58,666 bases of DNA, taken from assembly GCF_004346225.1 (NCBI RefSeq), contig NZ_SMAJ01000021.1:1-58666 (forward strand). Reading direction: 5' to 3'. The position numbers and the translations under genes are program-made. Source of the stretch: Paralcaligenes ureilyticus (lineage in GTDB: Bacteria; Pseudomonadota; Gammaproteobacteria; Burkholderiales; Burkholderiaceae_B). Shown one piece after another: positions 36,970-45,110 of this stretch. Each line of letters opens with the position of its first letter. Within the stretch, counting starts at the first letter, position 1. The notes beneath the pieces were generated by a model, which was given only the letters and a program-made list of their open reading frames with translations, was not told the DNA's origin and made no database searches.

Positions 36970-37722
36970 TTATGGCGTTTTTAGCGGCAAGGGGGCAAGT
37001 TCGCCCGATTGCAAGAGCTGCCCGGACCCCCAGGGCGGAGTGGGCTGCTGCAAGGCTGCTTGCAGATAAAGCAGGAACTTGGTGCGTGGAATCGGCCGTG
37101 CGCCCAGGCTGGCCAGGTGCCCGGTTTGCTGCTGGCAGTCAATGAGTGGCACATTATGGCGCGTCAAGAATTTGACCAAATAAGCCAGGGCCAGTTTAGA
37201 GCCGTCATCGATACGGCTGAACATGGATTCGCCGCAAAATACGCCACCGAGGCTCACACCGTACAGGCCGCCGACCAAGCGGTTGTCTTGCCAGGTTTCG
37301 ATGCTGTGGACCTGTCCGGCGTGATGCCAGGCCAGGTAGGCCTCTCGAATTTGCGGGCAAATCCAGGTGCCGTCTTGCCCGTCCCTGGGGGCCGCACAGG
37401 CCGTCATGACATCGGCAAACGCGGTATTCATTCTGATTTGGATCGGAGCATCGCGATCGAATTCGCGCCGAGCCAGTTGACGCAGCTTTTTACGCAATGA
37501 ATGGGACGGCGAAAACTGCGCGCAGACCAGCACCATGCGCGGATCCAGGCTCCACCACAGCACCGGGTTTCCTTCGCTGAACCAGGGGAAGATGCCTTTG
37601 GAATAGGCCTCGGTCAGGCGTGCAATCGATAGCTCGCCGCCTGCCGCCAACAGCCCGTCTGCATGCGCTGTGCTCGGATGCGGCAGGGGAGTCGTACCGT
37701 CTAGCCAGACCAGGGTGTGCAA
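36970..37722 (-). CDS. aat: Leucyl/phenylalanyl-tRNA--protein transferase
   Basis: The 250-residue product has the Aat core [55 protein letters not shown] and [15 protein letters not shown]. It transfers Leu or Phe to proteins with N-terminal Lys or Arg. No ATG fits; I choose TTG at 37722 because AAGGA lies 7 bp upstream inside the end of the nudix gene, and the protein then starts LHTLVWLDG, the usual position. The 55-codon upstream extension overlaps the nudix gene and is rejected. Confidence 0.9.
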   Translation of the reverse strand: MHTLVWLDGTTPLPHPSTAHADGLLAAGGELSIARLTEAYSKGIFPWFSEGNPVLWWSLDPRMVLVCAQFSPSHSLRKKLRQLARREFDRDAPIQIRMNTAFADVMTACAAPRDGQDGTWICPQIREAYLAWHHAGQVHSIETWQDNRLVGGLYGVSLGGVFCGESMFSRIDDGSKLALAYLVKFLTRHNVPLIDCQQQTGHLASLGARPIPRTKFLLYLQAALQQPTPPWGSGQLLQSGELAPLPLKTP

Positions 37723-37732
37723 GGTGCAGTCC

Positions 37733-38323
37733 TTAACCTTTCGGCAGAGGATGGGGAACCGAGTAGTGATGTATCGGGAACACCCCGTTTTTTTTGTCGT
37801 GCAGATAGTGTTCCAGTGTTGTGATGACCGTTCGGAACGACAATTCTTCCCAGGGGATTTCGTGCGCGGCGAAGTAGCCCGCTTCAAGTGTTTCGGGGCC
37901 TGGATTCAAGCCGGGATCGAGCACCTTGGCCAGATAGAAAAAATGAACCTGTTCCGCGTGCGGGACGTCGATAACGGTATAAAGCGGCCCCAGTTCGATC
38001 TGAACCCCGGCTTCTTCGTCTGTTTCGCGCACCGCGCCATGTGCCGTGGTTTCACCCAGTTCCATAAACCCGGCCGGCAGCGTCCACGTGTTGTAGCGCG
38101 GCTCGATCGCCCGGCGACACAGCAGAATCTTGTCTTCCCAGACGGGCAGCACGCCCACCACATTACGCGGGTTCTGATAGTGGATGGCGCCGCAGTGCTC
38201 GCATACATCGCGCTGCCGGTTGTCGTCGGGCGGTACCATGCGAGTCAGTGGCGAGCCGCATTGACTACAAAATTTTTGTGTCCGGGGGGCGGGGAAGTAA
38301 AAAGTGGGGGCGCGTTCAGTCAT
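37733..38323 (-). CDS. Zinc-ribbon Nudix hydrolase
   Basis: The 196-residue product has a zinc ribbon ([10 protein letters not shown] and CEHCGAIHY) followed by a Nudix domain whose box reads [23 protein letters not shown], with all the expected glutamates. It resembles NUDT/NudC-like ADP-ribose or NAD pyrophosphatases. It is 10 bp upstream of the aat start and carries aat's ribosome site in its last codons, so they are co-transcribed. Confidence 0.9.
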   Translation of the reverse strand: MTERAPTFYFPAPRTQKFCSQCGSPLTRMVPPDDNRQRDVCEHCGAIHYQNPRNVVGVLPVWEDKILLCRRAIEPRYNTWTLPAGFMELGETTAHGAVRETDEEAGVQIELGPLYTVIDVPHAEQVHFFYLAKVLDPGLNPGPETLEAGYFAAHEIPWEELSFRTVITTLEHYLHDKKNGVFPIHHYSVPHPLPKG

Positions 38324-38332
38324 AGCCCAATA

Positions 38333-39022
38333 TTAATCGCCCTTCGGATAACGGACAAACCCCAGTATTTCCGGAATCGCGGCCGCAGTGCAAAAATTGA
38401 GTAGCGTGGCGGCACCCCCTGCAGGTGACATTTGCCCAGACGTAGCGGCACCGCTTGTGGGTGTCACTCGTCCAGAAACGGCTGCCACCCAACCCGCTAC
38501 TCGAATAGGCTCCCGCCGAGGTAATTCAATATCTCCCAGACCTCCGTCGGGCTCCCCCTCCAGGGCATCCATCAAACGTTCCCCTTCCACCGTATAAAGC
38601 CCTGCCAGTACAGCCGCCAGATCCCGGCCGGCAATCAAACCCGGGCCGTGTTCCGTCTGGGCGTAAAGCCGTCCGTCGTCATCCAGCCACCAGCCTCGCA
38701 CATCACTTACATCCAGTCCATTATGCGTGCGCAGGCCAAGGGTTTCATTGGTCGTGCGCAAGATATACGGCGCCGCATCCAGCCGTACAAAGACTTTTTG
38801 TGGGCCGTTCTGAAAGTACCATCGTCCCTCCTCGTCGCCTGTGTAATTGCGCCCGATAAACTGTAGGATCTGGGGGTTGGCGATCGATTCACCCACAGCC
38901 GTGGACAGCGCATCGCCGCGCGGATGCAAACGCCATTCGCCACGCTCGGTGAGCGACAGCCAGCCGAAAACGTCGGGAACATTGGGCCACCGCGAGATCG
39001 CGGCAATTACGTTGACGTCCAT
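38333..39022 (-). CDS. Conserved betaproteobacterial protein (DUF2946-like) with REP-derived tail
   Basis: The 229-residue product starts MDVNVIAAISRWPNVPDVFGWLSLTERGEW and contains FIGRNYTGDEEGRWYFQNGPQKVFVRLD, which I recall from a short uncharacterised family widespread in Burkholderiales; the DUF number is from memory and uncertain. No catalytic motif is clear. The last 45 residues or so (from about GWVAAVSGRV) translate two REP-type repeats at 38406-38467, so the C-terminus looks extended by repeat insertion. It lies 9 bp upstream of the nudix start. Confidence 0.75.
   Translation of the reverse strand: MDVNVIAAISRWPNVPDVFGWLSLTERGEWRLHPRGDALSTAVGESIANPQILQFIGRNYTGDEEGRWYFQNGPQKVFVRLDAAPYILRTTNETLGLRTHNGLDVSDVRGWWLDDDGRLYAQTEHGPGLIAGRDLAAVLAGLYTVEGERLMDALEGEPDGGLGDIELPRREPIRVAGWVAAVSGRVTPTSGAATSGQMSPAGGAATLLNFCTAAAIPEILGFVRYPKGD
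38406..38467 (+). repeat. Two REP-type elements inside a coding region
   Basis: 38441-38467 has the CGTAGC head with stem GGCACCG/GGGTGTC, and 38406-38431 is a more diverged copy. Both lie inside the 3' part of the minus-strand gene 38333-39022 and keep its frame open. Confidence 0.7.
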
Positions 39023-39140
39023 GGATAAATCGTGCCAGTTGCCCTCAATCAGTAGACATTAACACCGTTACGGCTTGATATTTAGGCGTTAATGCTTATT
39101 TTGGCGCTGCCAAACCATTCGGGCAATGGTGTCGGCATTT

Positions 39141-40544
39141 TTAGACCATGGGCTTGGCGCAAGGTAAAAATTCGCCGGCGCCCGAGTTGCCTAAAAAGGA
39201 GAATTCCCGGCTGACCACTTTGCCGCGTGAAAGAGTGAGTATTGGCCAACCTTGAACTTCCATGCCCTGATACGGTGTGTAGTCGACATTGTGGTGCAGG
39301 ATTCCATTATCGATAACCACGCGGCGCTTGGTGTCCCACAAGGCAATATCGGCATCGGCGCCCACCATAATTGAGCCCTTGCGCGGATACAGTCCGTACA
39401 TTTTTGCAGGATTGGTCGCCGTGAGTGCCACGAATTGATGAATGTCGATACGGCCCGTCATCACCCCGCCAGAGAACAACAGGGGAAGCCGCGTTTCAAG
39501 GCCAGGAATTCCATTTGGGATGTATTGAAAAGCCTGTTCTTTGCCTTTGAATTTCTTGCCTTGCGGGTCGTCGTAACGAAAAGCGGCATGGTCCGATGAA
39601 AATATTGAAAAAACGTTATGAGCCAAGCCATTCCAGACCGCTTCCTGGTTTTGCTTGTCACGGGGAGGAGGGCTGCAAATGCATTTCGCACCCTGGTACC
39701 CATCAGCATCCAGGTCTTGTTCTGTCAGAAACAGGTATTGTGGGCAGGTTTCAGCATAAATTCGCAATCCGCGCCCGTGCGCCCAGCGTATTTGTTCAAT
39801 AGCCTCGCGGCCCGATACATGGACGATAAGAATGGGGACTCCGGCGAGTTCGGAAAAGGTGATCGCTCTGTGGGTCGCTTCGCGTTCGACGGCCATCGGC
39901 CGTGAGATTGCGTGAAACTTTGGCGCGGTATGCCCTTGGCTGGCCAGGCGTTCAGTAAGCCACGTGATGCAGTCGGAGTTCTCGGCATGGATCATGACCA
40001 GCGCATCATGGGTTCGGGCAACGTCGAGCACCTTGAGGATCTCGTGGTCATTCAGTTTGAGATCATCGTATGTCATATAGATCTTGAACGAGGTGTAGCC
40101 CTCTTGAATCAAGCGAGGCAGCTCGTTTTGCAGTACCTCCGGCGTCGGGTCGGTGACGATTAAGTGGAACGCATAATCAATAGCGGCTTTGCCTGCAGCA
40201 CGATTGTGATAATCATCGACCGCTGCTTGTAGTGATCCTCCTTTGGTTTGGGCAGCAAACGGAATGACCGTGGTTGTCCCTCCACAGGCGGCCGATCGCG
40301 TGCCTGAGGCAAAATCATCCGCCATGCGCAAGCCGTGCGGCATGGGTTGGTCCAAGTGACAATGTGCGTCTATACCGCCTGGCAATACCAACAGGCCGGA
40401 GGCGTCGATGGTTTCAGCGGCCTCGCCCAGCTCCAGGCCGAGCGCCGCAATTTTTCCATGCCTGATGCCGATATCGCATTTGAAACGATCCGAGGCGGTT
40501 GCAATGTCCGCATTGCAGATCATCAAATCAAAACTTGTACTCAT
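39141..40544 (-). CDS. hydA: Dihydropyrimidinase / D-hydantoinase
   Basis: The 467-residue cyclic amidohydrolase has the metal-binding DAHCHLDQP near residue 60, the carbamylated lysine in SFKIYMTYDD near 150, HAENSD, HVSGREAIEQ and the aspartate in FSSDHAAFR. This is the dihydropyrimidinase/hydantoinase layout, opening cyclic amides such as dihydrouracil or hydantoins. It is the last gene of a minus-strand operon with racemase-like proteins and a transporter, pointing to a hydantoin- or imide-like substrate. No clear ribosome site; it starts 11 bp after the previous stop. Confidence 0.92.
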   Translation of the reverse strand: MSTSFDLMICNADIATASDRFKCDIGIRHGKIAALGLELGEAAETIDASGLLVLPGGIDAHCHLDQPMPHGLRMADDFASGTRSAACGGTTTVIPFAAQTKGGSLQAAVDDYHNRAAGKAAIDYAFHLIVTDPTPEVLQNELPRLIQEGYTSFKIYMTYDDLKLNDHEILKVLDVARTHDALVMIHAENSDCITWLTERLASQGHTAPKFHAISRPMAVEREATHRAITFSELAGVPILIVHVSGREAIEQIRWAHGRGLRIYAETCPQYLFLTEQDLDADGYQGAKCICSPPPRDKQNQEAVWNGLAHNVFSIFSSDHAAFRYDDPQGKKFKGKEQAFQYIPNGIPGLETRLPLLFSGGVMTGRIDIHQFVALTATNPAKMYGLYPRKGSIMVGADADIALWDTKRRVVIDNGILHHNVDYTPYQGMEVQGWPILTLSRGKVVSREFSFLGNSGAGEFLPCAKPMV

Positions 40545-40555
40545 GCTGTTTCTGC

Positions 40556-41284
40556 TTATGCCACATCTTGAAATAGACGGCCCCAGCCTGTCACCTGTCG
40601 CGTATCAAAGCCGGCTATGAGTAGCGACTTCCACACAACGGTAGCGATCGTGTCATAGACCGGAATACCTGTGAGCGCTTCGAGATCAGGAACCAAATGC
40701 GCCGCTTTCAGGTTAGTGCAAAAAGTTGAAATGGCTTGGGGGTTTTGGGCGGCTACTTGGGTAACCATGTCGCGAATTTGCCCATCAGTGACTTCTGAAA
40801 ATGAGAAATTAACGTGCAGATTCAAATGGCACTCAGCGATGCAATTCAATCCTGAACGTTTATAGTTCGCTACAATTTTTTCCTGGACTTCCGTAAGGTA
40901 AGGGCTGACAAGGCCGAAATTTTGCACACCGGTTTTCTCGAAAATTTCGTTCAAGGCCAGCACCGAGGTGGTGGCGGGAATACCCGTGACCTCGGTAATT
41001 CGCTGGCACAGACGTTGATCGGCGTCAAAGCCCAGCCAGCCTGACGAGGTTCCATTCCAGGCAATAACGTCAACCTTCGCATCGGCCAGCAGCTTGGCGG
41101 CTTCCATTATTTTGCTATCGTCGAATTGGCCTAGCGCCTGATCGCGTAAGGAGATTTCGGTAACGGTAAAGCGCGCGAAGTGGGCCGATACGCCGGACAA
41201 ACCCGATACCATTGCGCTGGTGATGGGTTCCAGAGCCGTGTTCGAGGAGGGAGTCAGCATTCCCAGCAAAATGCGTTTTGTCAT
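40556..41284 (-). CDS. Asp/Glu racemase-superfamily protein, arylmalonate decarboxylase-like
   Basis: The 242-residue product belongs to the aspartate/glutamate racemase superfamily near maleate isomerase and arylmalonate decarboxylase (AMDase). Racemases use two cysteines. Here only the C-terminal one remains (Cys189 in ISTFCTNL), while the N-terminal site reads WNGTSSGW at 76-83 with no cysteine. AMDase of Bordetella has just this pattern (Gly74 with GTS, Cys188), the same length and a similar end (GWGRLF). A decarboxylase or isomerase of a malonate- or maleate-type acid is therefore likelier than a racemase. Substrate unknown. Confidence 0.8.
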   Translation of the reverse strand: MTKRILLGMLTPSSNTALEPITSAMVSGLSGVSAHFARFTVTEISLRDQALGQFDDSKIMEAAKLLADAKVDVIAWNGTSSGWLGFDADQRLCQRITEVTGIPATTSVLALNEIFEKTGVQNFGLVSPYLTEVQEKIVANYKRSGLNCIAECHLNLHVNFSFSEVTDGQIRDMVTQVAAQNPQAISTFCTNLKAAHLVPDLEALTGIPVYDTIATVVWKSLLIAGFDTRQVTGWGRLFQDVA

Positions 41285-41306
41285 GTTTGTCTCTTGGTGA
41301 AAAAAA

Positions 41307-42038
41307 CTATATTTCGTCGTGTTTGAATATAGCGTCGAAGTCGGGAGGCGCGGGCTCCGTACTGTCGAGATCCAATGCGTGCTCGATATGCAAAAGATGA
41401 TCCAGCATGCACTGCTTCGCGCCGGCGCTATCGTGCGCTTCGATCATGTCAACCAGATCGCGATGTTCGTGGTGCGGGCAAGCGGGGGTGTTAGGCTTGT
41501 CGTAGAGAGTGATGATAAGGCAAGTCAAGGCGGTCAACTCGCGCATGATGCGCGGCAAGAAACTGCTGGCGACCATATCTGCGATATGTATGTGGAACTC
41601 TCCGGAAAGCCTGATGATGCGGCGCAAGTCGTTGGCGTTGCGGGCTTCCTGTTCTTGCGCAACGTGCCGGCGCAGCGTGCGTACTTGGGCTGGCGTGACC
41701 TGCCTTGCGAGCAGGTCCACCATGCCCGGTTCGATCAGGCGGCGTGTGGTGAACAGTTCACGCGCTTCTTGCGTTGTTGGGCGAGCAATAAACGCGCCGC
41801 GGTTCGGAATAAGCGTAACCACTTTCTCGTGCGCCAGGCGGCTTAGCACTTGGCGCACTTTAGCGCGACTCGCGCCTGTGGCTTCCGTCAGACGCTCTTC
41901 CGCCAGTTTGGTGCCAGGAGCCAGCCGGCGCTCCATAATGGCCACCTGGATTCGCTGATAGATTTCATCGTTTGCCATCTCATGCCCTTTTGACGGGATG
42001 GGAGCATTAAATACCGTCGATGTCGCAGATACGTCCAA
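41307..42038 (-). CDS. GntR-family (FCD domain) transcriptional regulator
   Basis: The 243-residue product has a GntR winged helix (about 25-90: YQRIQVAIMERRLAPGTKLAEERLTEATGASRAKVRQVL) and a C-terminal FCD all-helical domain with metal-type histidines (FHIHIADMV, HHEHRDLVDMI). The TTG start at 42038 has a perfect AGGAGA 7 bp upstream. An ATG at 41978 (MANDEIYQRI) with AAAGGG upstream is an equally natural N-terminus, so the start is unsettled. It lies inside the hydantoinase operon and probably controls it. Confidence 0.88.
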   Translation of the reverse strand: MDVSATSTVFNAPIPSKGHEMANDEIYQRIQVAIMERRLAPGTKLAEERLTEATGASRAKVRQVLSRLAHEKVVTLIPNRGAFIARPTTQEARELFTTRRLIEPGMVDLLARQVTPAQVRTLRRHVAQEQEARNANDLRRIIRLSGEFHIHIADMVASSFLPRIMRELTALTCLIITLYDKPNTPACPHHEHRDLVDMIEAHDSAGAKQCMLDHLLHIEHALDLDSTEPAPPDFDAIFKHDEI

Positions 42039-42199
42039 TCCGCGTCTCCTGAATTATTCAAAAATAAAGTGGCCGGCCAGCGATGAGGGTTTGAACAACT
42101 AAGTAAACATCACAGTGCCGGATTGTGAACATTTTTTCCTGGATCGATTATATACGCGTGCCTCTGTGCGTCTGCGAGCTGAAACCTATGCAGGCATGG

Positions 42200-42955
42200 C
42201 TATATTGGCGGACGTTCGCGCTTCAGCAACGCTTGCATTGCCGCCGACAAGCCTTGATTTGGCTTAGGCGGCGGCGGTGAAAAGCTGCCTCTTTCAGCTG
42301 TGCCAGGCGCCAATGCGATCAAGGTCTCGGCATGTCGCACCGCGCTGGAAACCCCCTCGACTAAAGGCACGGGAATATCATTTCGTATGGTGCGGGCCAA
42401 ACCTGCCAGGGGTGCGCCAGCCAGAATCAGTACATCAGCCCCGTCTGCGTCAATCGCCTGCATGCACAGTTCACGCAGCCGACTTTCATGATCGGTTTGC
42501 ACCGTGCCGATATCCTGCAGCGGTTGCTGTAGGCAGCGTATGCTGGCCAGGCGTCCTGCCAGCCCATTAGCCTGCACACATTCGCGGTACCAGGCTGTGA
42601 TCCGGTGTGAGATAGCAATAATCGAAAAGCGATTGCCCAACATGCAGGCGCTCATGAGCGCGGCTTCCGTGAGTCCGATCACAGGGATATCGACCGCTTC
42701 GCGGATGCCCCATAGCCCAGGATCTCCGAAGGCGGCAATCACGAGTGCATCGTATTTGGACGCTTTCTCGGCGGCCAGGTTGGCGGCGGCGTATGCGCCT
42801 ATCAGCGCTTCAAAGCGGGTTTCTATGTATGCCACTCCCAATGGCGCTGTCACGACGTCGATATGGGTGGAGGCTGATGCGGCGCGCCTAGCCTCGGCCG
42901 CAATCAGATCGGAAACGCTTTGGGACGTATTGGGGTTAATCAACAGGATACGCAT
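42200..42955 (-). CDS. Hydantoin racemase homologue lacking both catalytic cysteines
   Basis: The 251-residue protein follows the HyuE/hydantoin racemase family: MRILLINPNTS at the start and AAFGDPGLWGIREAVDIPVIGLTEAA in the middle. The two cysteines that do the chemistry in this family (in ACFGDPG and LGCAGM) are replaced here by Ala75 and Gly180 (ILAGAPLAG). Racemisation by the known two-base mechanism is therefore not possible. It may bind the substrate, use other residues, or act as a non-enzymatic partner. A proline-rich stretch (SFSPPPPKPNQ) near the C-terminus is unusual. The codons read cleanly, so this is not an obvious frameshift. Confidence 0.82.
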   Translation of the reverse strand: MRILLINPNTSQSVSDLIAAEARRAASASTHIDVVTAPLGVAYIETRFEALIGAYAAANLAAEKASKYDALVIAAFGDPGLWGIREAVDIPVIGLTEAALMSACMLGNRFSIIAISHRITAWYRECVQANGLAGRLASIRCLQQPLQDIGTVQTDHESRLRELCMQAIDADGADVLILAGAPLAGLARTIRNDIPVPLVEGVSSAVRHAETLIALAPGTAERGSFSPPPPKPNQGLSAAMQALLKRERPPI

Positions 42956-42978
42956 TAGAGACTCTTTATTGATTTATT

Positions 42979-43008
42979 GAAAGCCTCAAAATGAATTCTG
43001 AGGCTTTC
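42979..43008. terminator. Ten-bp hairpin between transporter and racemase-like gene
   Basis: GAAAGCCTCA (42979-42988) pairs perfectly with TGAGGCTTTC (42999-43008) across a 10-base loop. It follows the transporter stop on the minus strand, but no T-run follows. It may attenuate or process the operon transcript rather than end it. Confidence 0.5.
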
Positions 43009-43045
43009 ACCGAGTTGCCAATAGTGGCGCTGTCTGGCCTTGACG

Positions 43046-44356
43046 TCAGACAGGCAGCTTCTTGCTGTAATCAATGAGCAAGGTAGAGCAAACGAATAGG
43101 CCTACCCCCGCCGCTGCAAACAGCATGAATGCCAGAAAAAAGGACCCGGTCATTTGTACGATCAGACCCACCAGGATAGGCACGCCTACACCGGCGATGT
43201 TGCCGCCCAGATTCATGGTGCCGCCTAAAAAGCCCACTGTATTGCGCGTACCGAGAATCGCGGGAATGCACCAGTAGAGGCCGCACCAGCGCAGAAAGAA
43301 CAGCGTGGCCGACAGCATGACAACTACGGCAACGGGATCGGTAATTTGCGAAACACTGAATATGGACACGGTAGCGAGAATTGACGCAACGCCGCATAGC
43401 GTACGCATCACTTTGCCTTGCGAGGCGCCGGCAGCCCGCCATTTGTCCGCCAGCCAGCCGCCCACCAATTCGCCAACAAAGCCCGCAAAGAACATGATGA
43501 ATACGGCGCCGCCCATCTGTTTGATGTTCAATCCACGCGCTTCGGAAAGATAGCTGGGTATCCAGGTCAGCAGGCCGTAGAACAGGGTATTGAAAAACAT
43601 CCAGCCGAAGAACATGCCCCACACAGACCGGTATTTAAAAAAGTCCAGCAAACGGCCGCTGACGATGGCCGGCTCCGTAACCTGTTCCATTGCATGACTG
43701 GCTTCGATATGACGAGCCTCAGCGTCGTTGGCGCTGGGATGTTCACGTGGATTGTTGCGTATGTAATACCACGCCCAAAGCCCGGCGATCATCGTGCCTA
43801 CGCCAGCGATAATGAAGGCTGCGCGCCACGAGTGAAAGATGACAATCAGAAACGAGATCAAGATGGCACCGAGAGCGGAGCCTAATGGGGCGCCGCCATC
43901 CAGGAGTGTCGCGCCACGTCCGCGTTCGTTTTGTGTCATCCACATGGCATTGAGTTTGCCGCCGGCGGGATAGATCGGTGCTTCGGATGCACCAAGGCCT
44001 AAGCGAGTAAGAAGCAGAATCACCCAGCTCACCGACGCTGCGGCGAGCGCCTGGAACAGGCCCCAGAAAAACGTTGCGCCAGCGATCACCACACGTGGCC
44101 CGAACCTGTCCGCCAGCATGCCGCCAGGGATTTGCATAAAGGCGTAGGTCCAGAAAAATGAGCTTAGCAGCAAGCCTTGTACCGCTGGACCAATATCGAA
44201 CTCTTTGCCGATCAACGGCATGGCGACCGATATGGACGCCCGATCGACATAGTTGATGGTAACCAGGAACAGTATCAGAAAAAATATTTTCCATCGCACG
44301 CGGGTAGGCGCGGCGGCGGCGGACTGGCTGGCGTTGACCTCGAGTTGAGCTTCCAT
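43046..44356 (-). CDS. MFS transporter, anion:cation symporter family
   Basis: The 436-residue protein has 12 predicted helices and the ACS-family signature: NYVDRASISVAMPLIGKEF in helix 1, GMLADRFGPR in the first loop, and RLGLGASEAPIYPAG. The family carries organic anions such as glucarate, phthalate and hexuronates with H+ or Na+. I start it at ATG 44356 (MEAQLEVNAS) with GGAG upstream. It is the first gene of the hydantoinase operon and probably imports its substrate. Confidence 0.9.
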   Translation of the reverse strand: MEAQLEVNASQSAAAAPTRVRWKIFFLILFLVTINYVDRASISVAMPLIGKEFDIGPAVQGLLLSSFFWTYAFMQIPGGMLADRFGPRVVIAGATFFWGLFQALAAASVSWVILLLTRLGLGASEAPIYPAGGKLNAMWMTQNERGRGATLLDGGAPLGSALGAILISFLIVIFHSWRAAFIIAGVGTMIAGLWAWYYIRNNPREHPSANDAEARHIEASHAMEQVTEPAIVSGRLLDFFKYRSVWGMFFGWMFFNTLFYGLLTWIPSYLSEARGLNIKQMGGAVFIMFFAGFVGELVGGWLADKWRAAGASQGKVMRTLCGVASILATVSIFSVSQITDPVAVVVMLSATLFFLRWCGLYWCIPAILGTRNTVGFLGGTMNLGGNIAGVGVPILVGLIVQMTGSFFLAFMLFAAAGVGLFVCSTLLIDYSKKLPV

Positions 44357-44624
44357 GGCTTGTCTCCAATGATTATGTTTTGTTTGCATGCATGAAACAG
44401 TGCAGCGCACACAATTTTTATTCCAATTTTTGCAAACTCTGGCACGAGTCTACTTGTTGGATAATCATATTGTGGACATAAACAATAGATAATGTCAACG
44501 ATATTAATATTATTGTTTACAATTTATATGGGGATTCTTTTTGTTGTGAAACAAAGGGATATTTTTGTATTGCCAGTGTGGTAGGCAGGGGTCTTGATAG
44601 CGGTTGCCCAAGAAGGTCACCCAC
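44357..44624 (-). promoter_or_regulatory. Promoter region of the transporter-hydantoinase operon
   Basis: This AT-rich 268-bp gap holds a perfect inverted repeat TAAACAATA (44479-44487) and TATTGTTTA (44511-44519) separated by 23 bp, a likely operator for the FCD regulator. No gene is visible. Confidence 0.5.
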
Positions 44625-45110
44625 TCACCGAGGCCCGCGTACTGGACTCAACCGGACGCCATCTATAGTGTCTATGGGATCGGCAATAGGCTCGCCAAGC
44701 CGGTCAATGACGCGTAGCGTCTTGAGTTGCGTATCAACCTCGACCTGTGCCCCGTGCGGCACGAGAGCCGTAATGTCTGCATCGAAGCCCGCCAGCATGG
44801 TGATGCCGGCCAGCGCCGCGCCTTGCACCAGAATGGTATTGACCGAATTGAACACAATGGCCCGCGGAGCCATGTTGCGCGAGCGCATTTCATACAGCAT
44901 CCATGCGCTGGCGACGCCGCCCTTGGCCGTGTCGAGCACCAGGATGCAGTCGACATAAGACTGTCCGGCCAGTTTATGGGTGGGCCGCGAAAACACTCCA
45001 CGAAGCCGATCCAGATCGTAACGCGCCGAAAGGCCGTCGTGGGCGACAAGAGCCTTTCCTGCCACGTTATGCCCCATTGCCTGGCGGGCCTGCAATATCA
45101 ATTCTTTCAT
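44625..45110 (-). CDS. Aconitase X small (swivel-domain) subunit
   Basis: The 161-residue product is the swivelling domain of aconitase X (the DUF126 family). The usual active-site serine segment is recognisable in LVLDTAKGGVASAWMLYEM, and GITMLAGFDADITALVPHGAQVEVD matches the C-terminal half. It overlaps the large subunit by 4 bp (ATGA), so they are coupled. Bacterial two-gene forms include cis-3-hydroxy-L-proline dehydratase. The segment here keeps a serine but lacks the SSS run I recall for most members. Confidence 0.85.
   Translation of the reverse strand: MKELILQARQAMGHNVAGKALVAHDGLSARYDLDRLRGVFSRPTHKLAGQSYVDCILVLDTAKGGVASAWMLYEMRSRNMAPRAIVFNSVNTILVQGAALAGITMLAGFDADITALVPHGAQVEVDTQLKTLRVIDRLGEPIADPIDTIDGVRLSPVRGPR

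Noticed and set aside
42200-42955. Frameshift or decay as the reason for the missing cysteines
   Set aside because: The frame is continuous, the surrounding motifs are intact and both positions are clean single-residue replacements.
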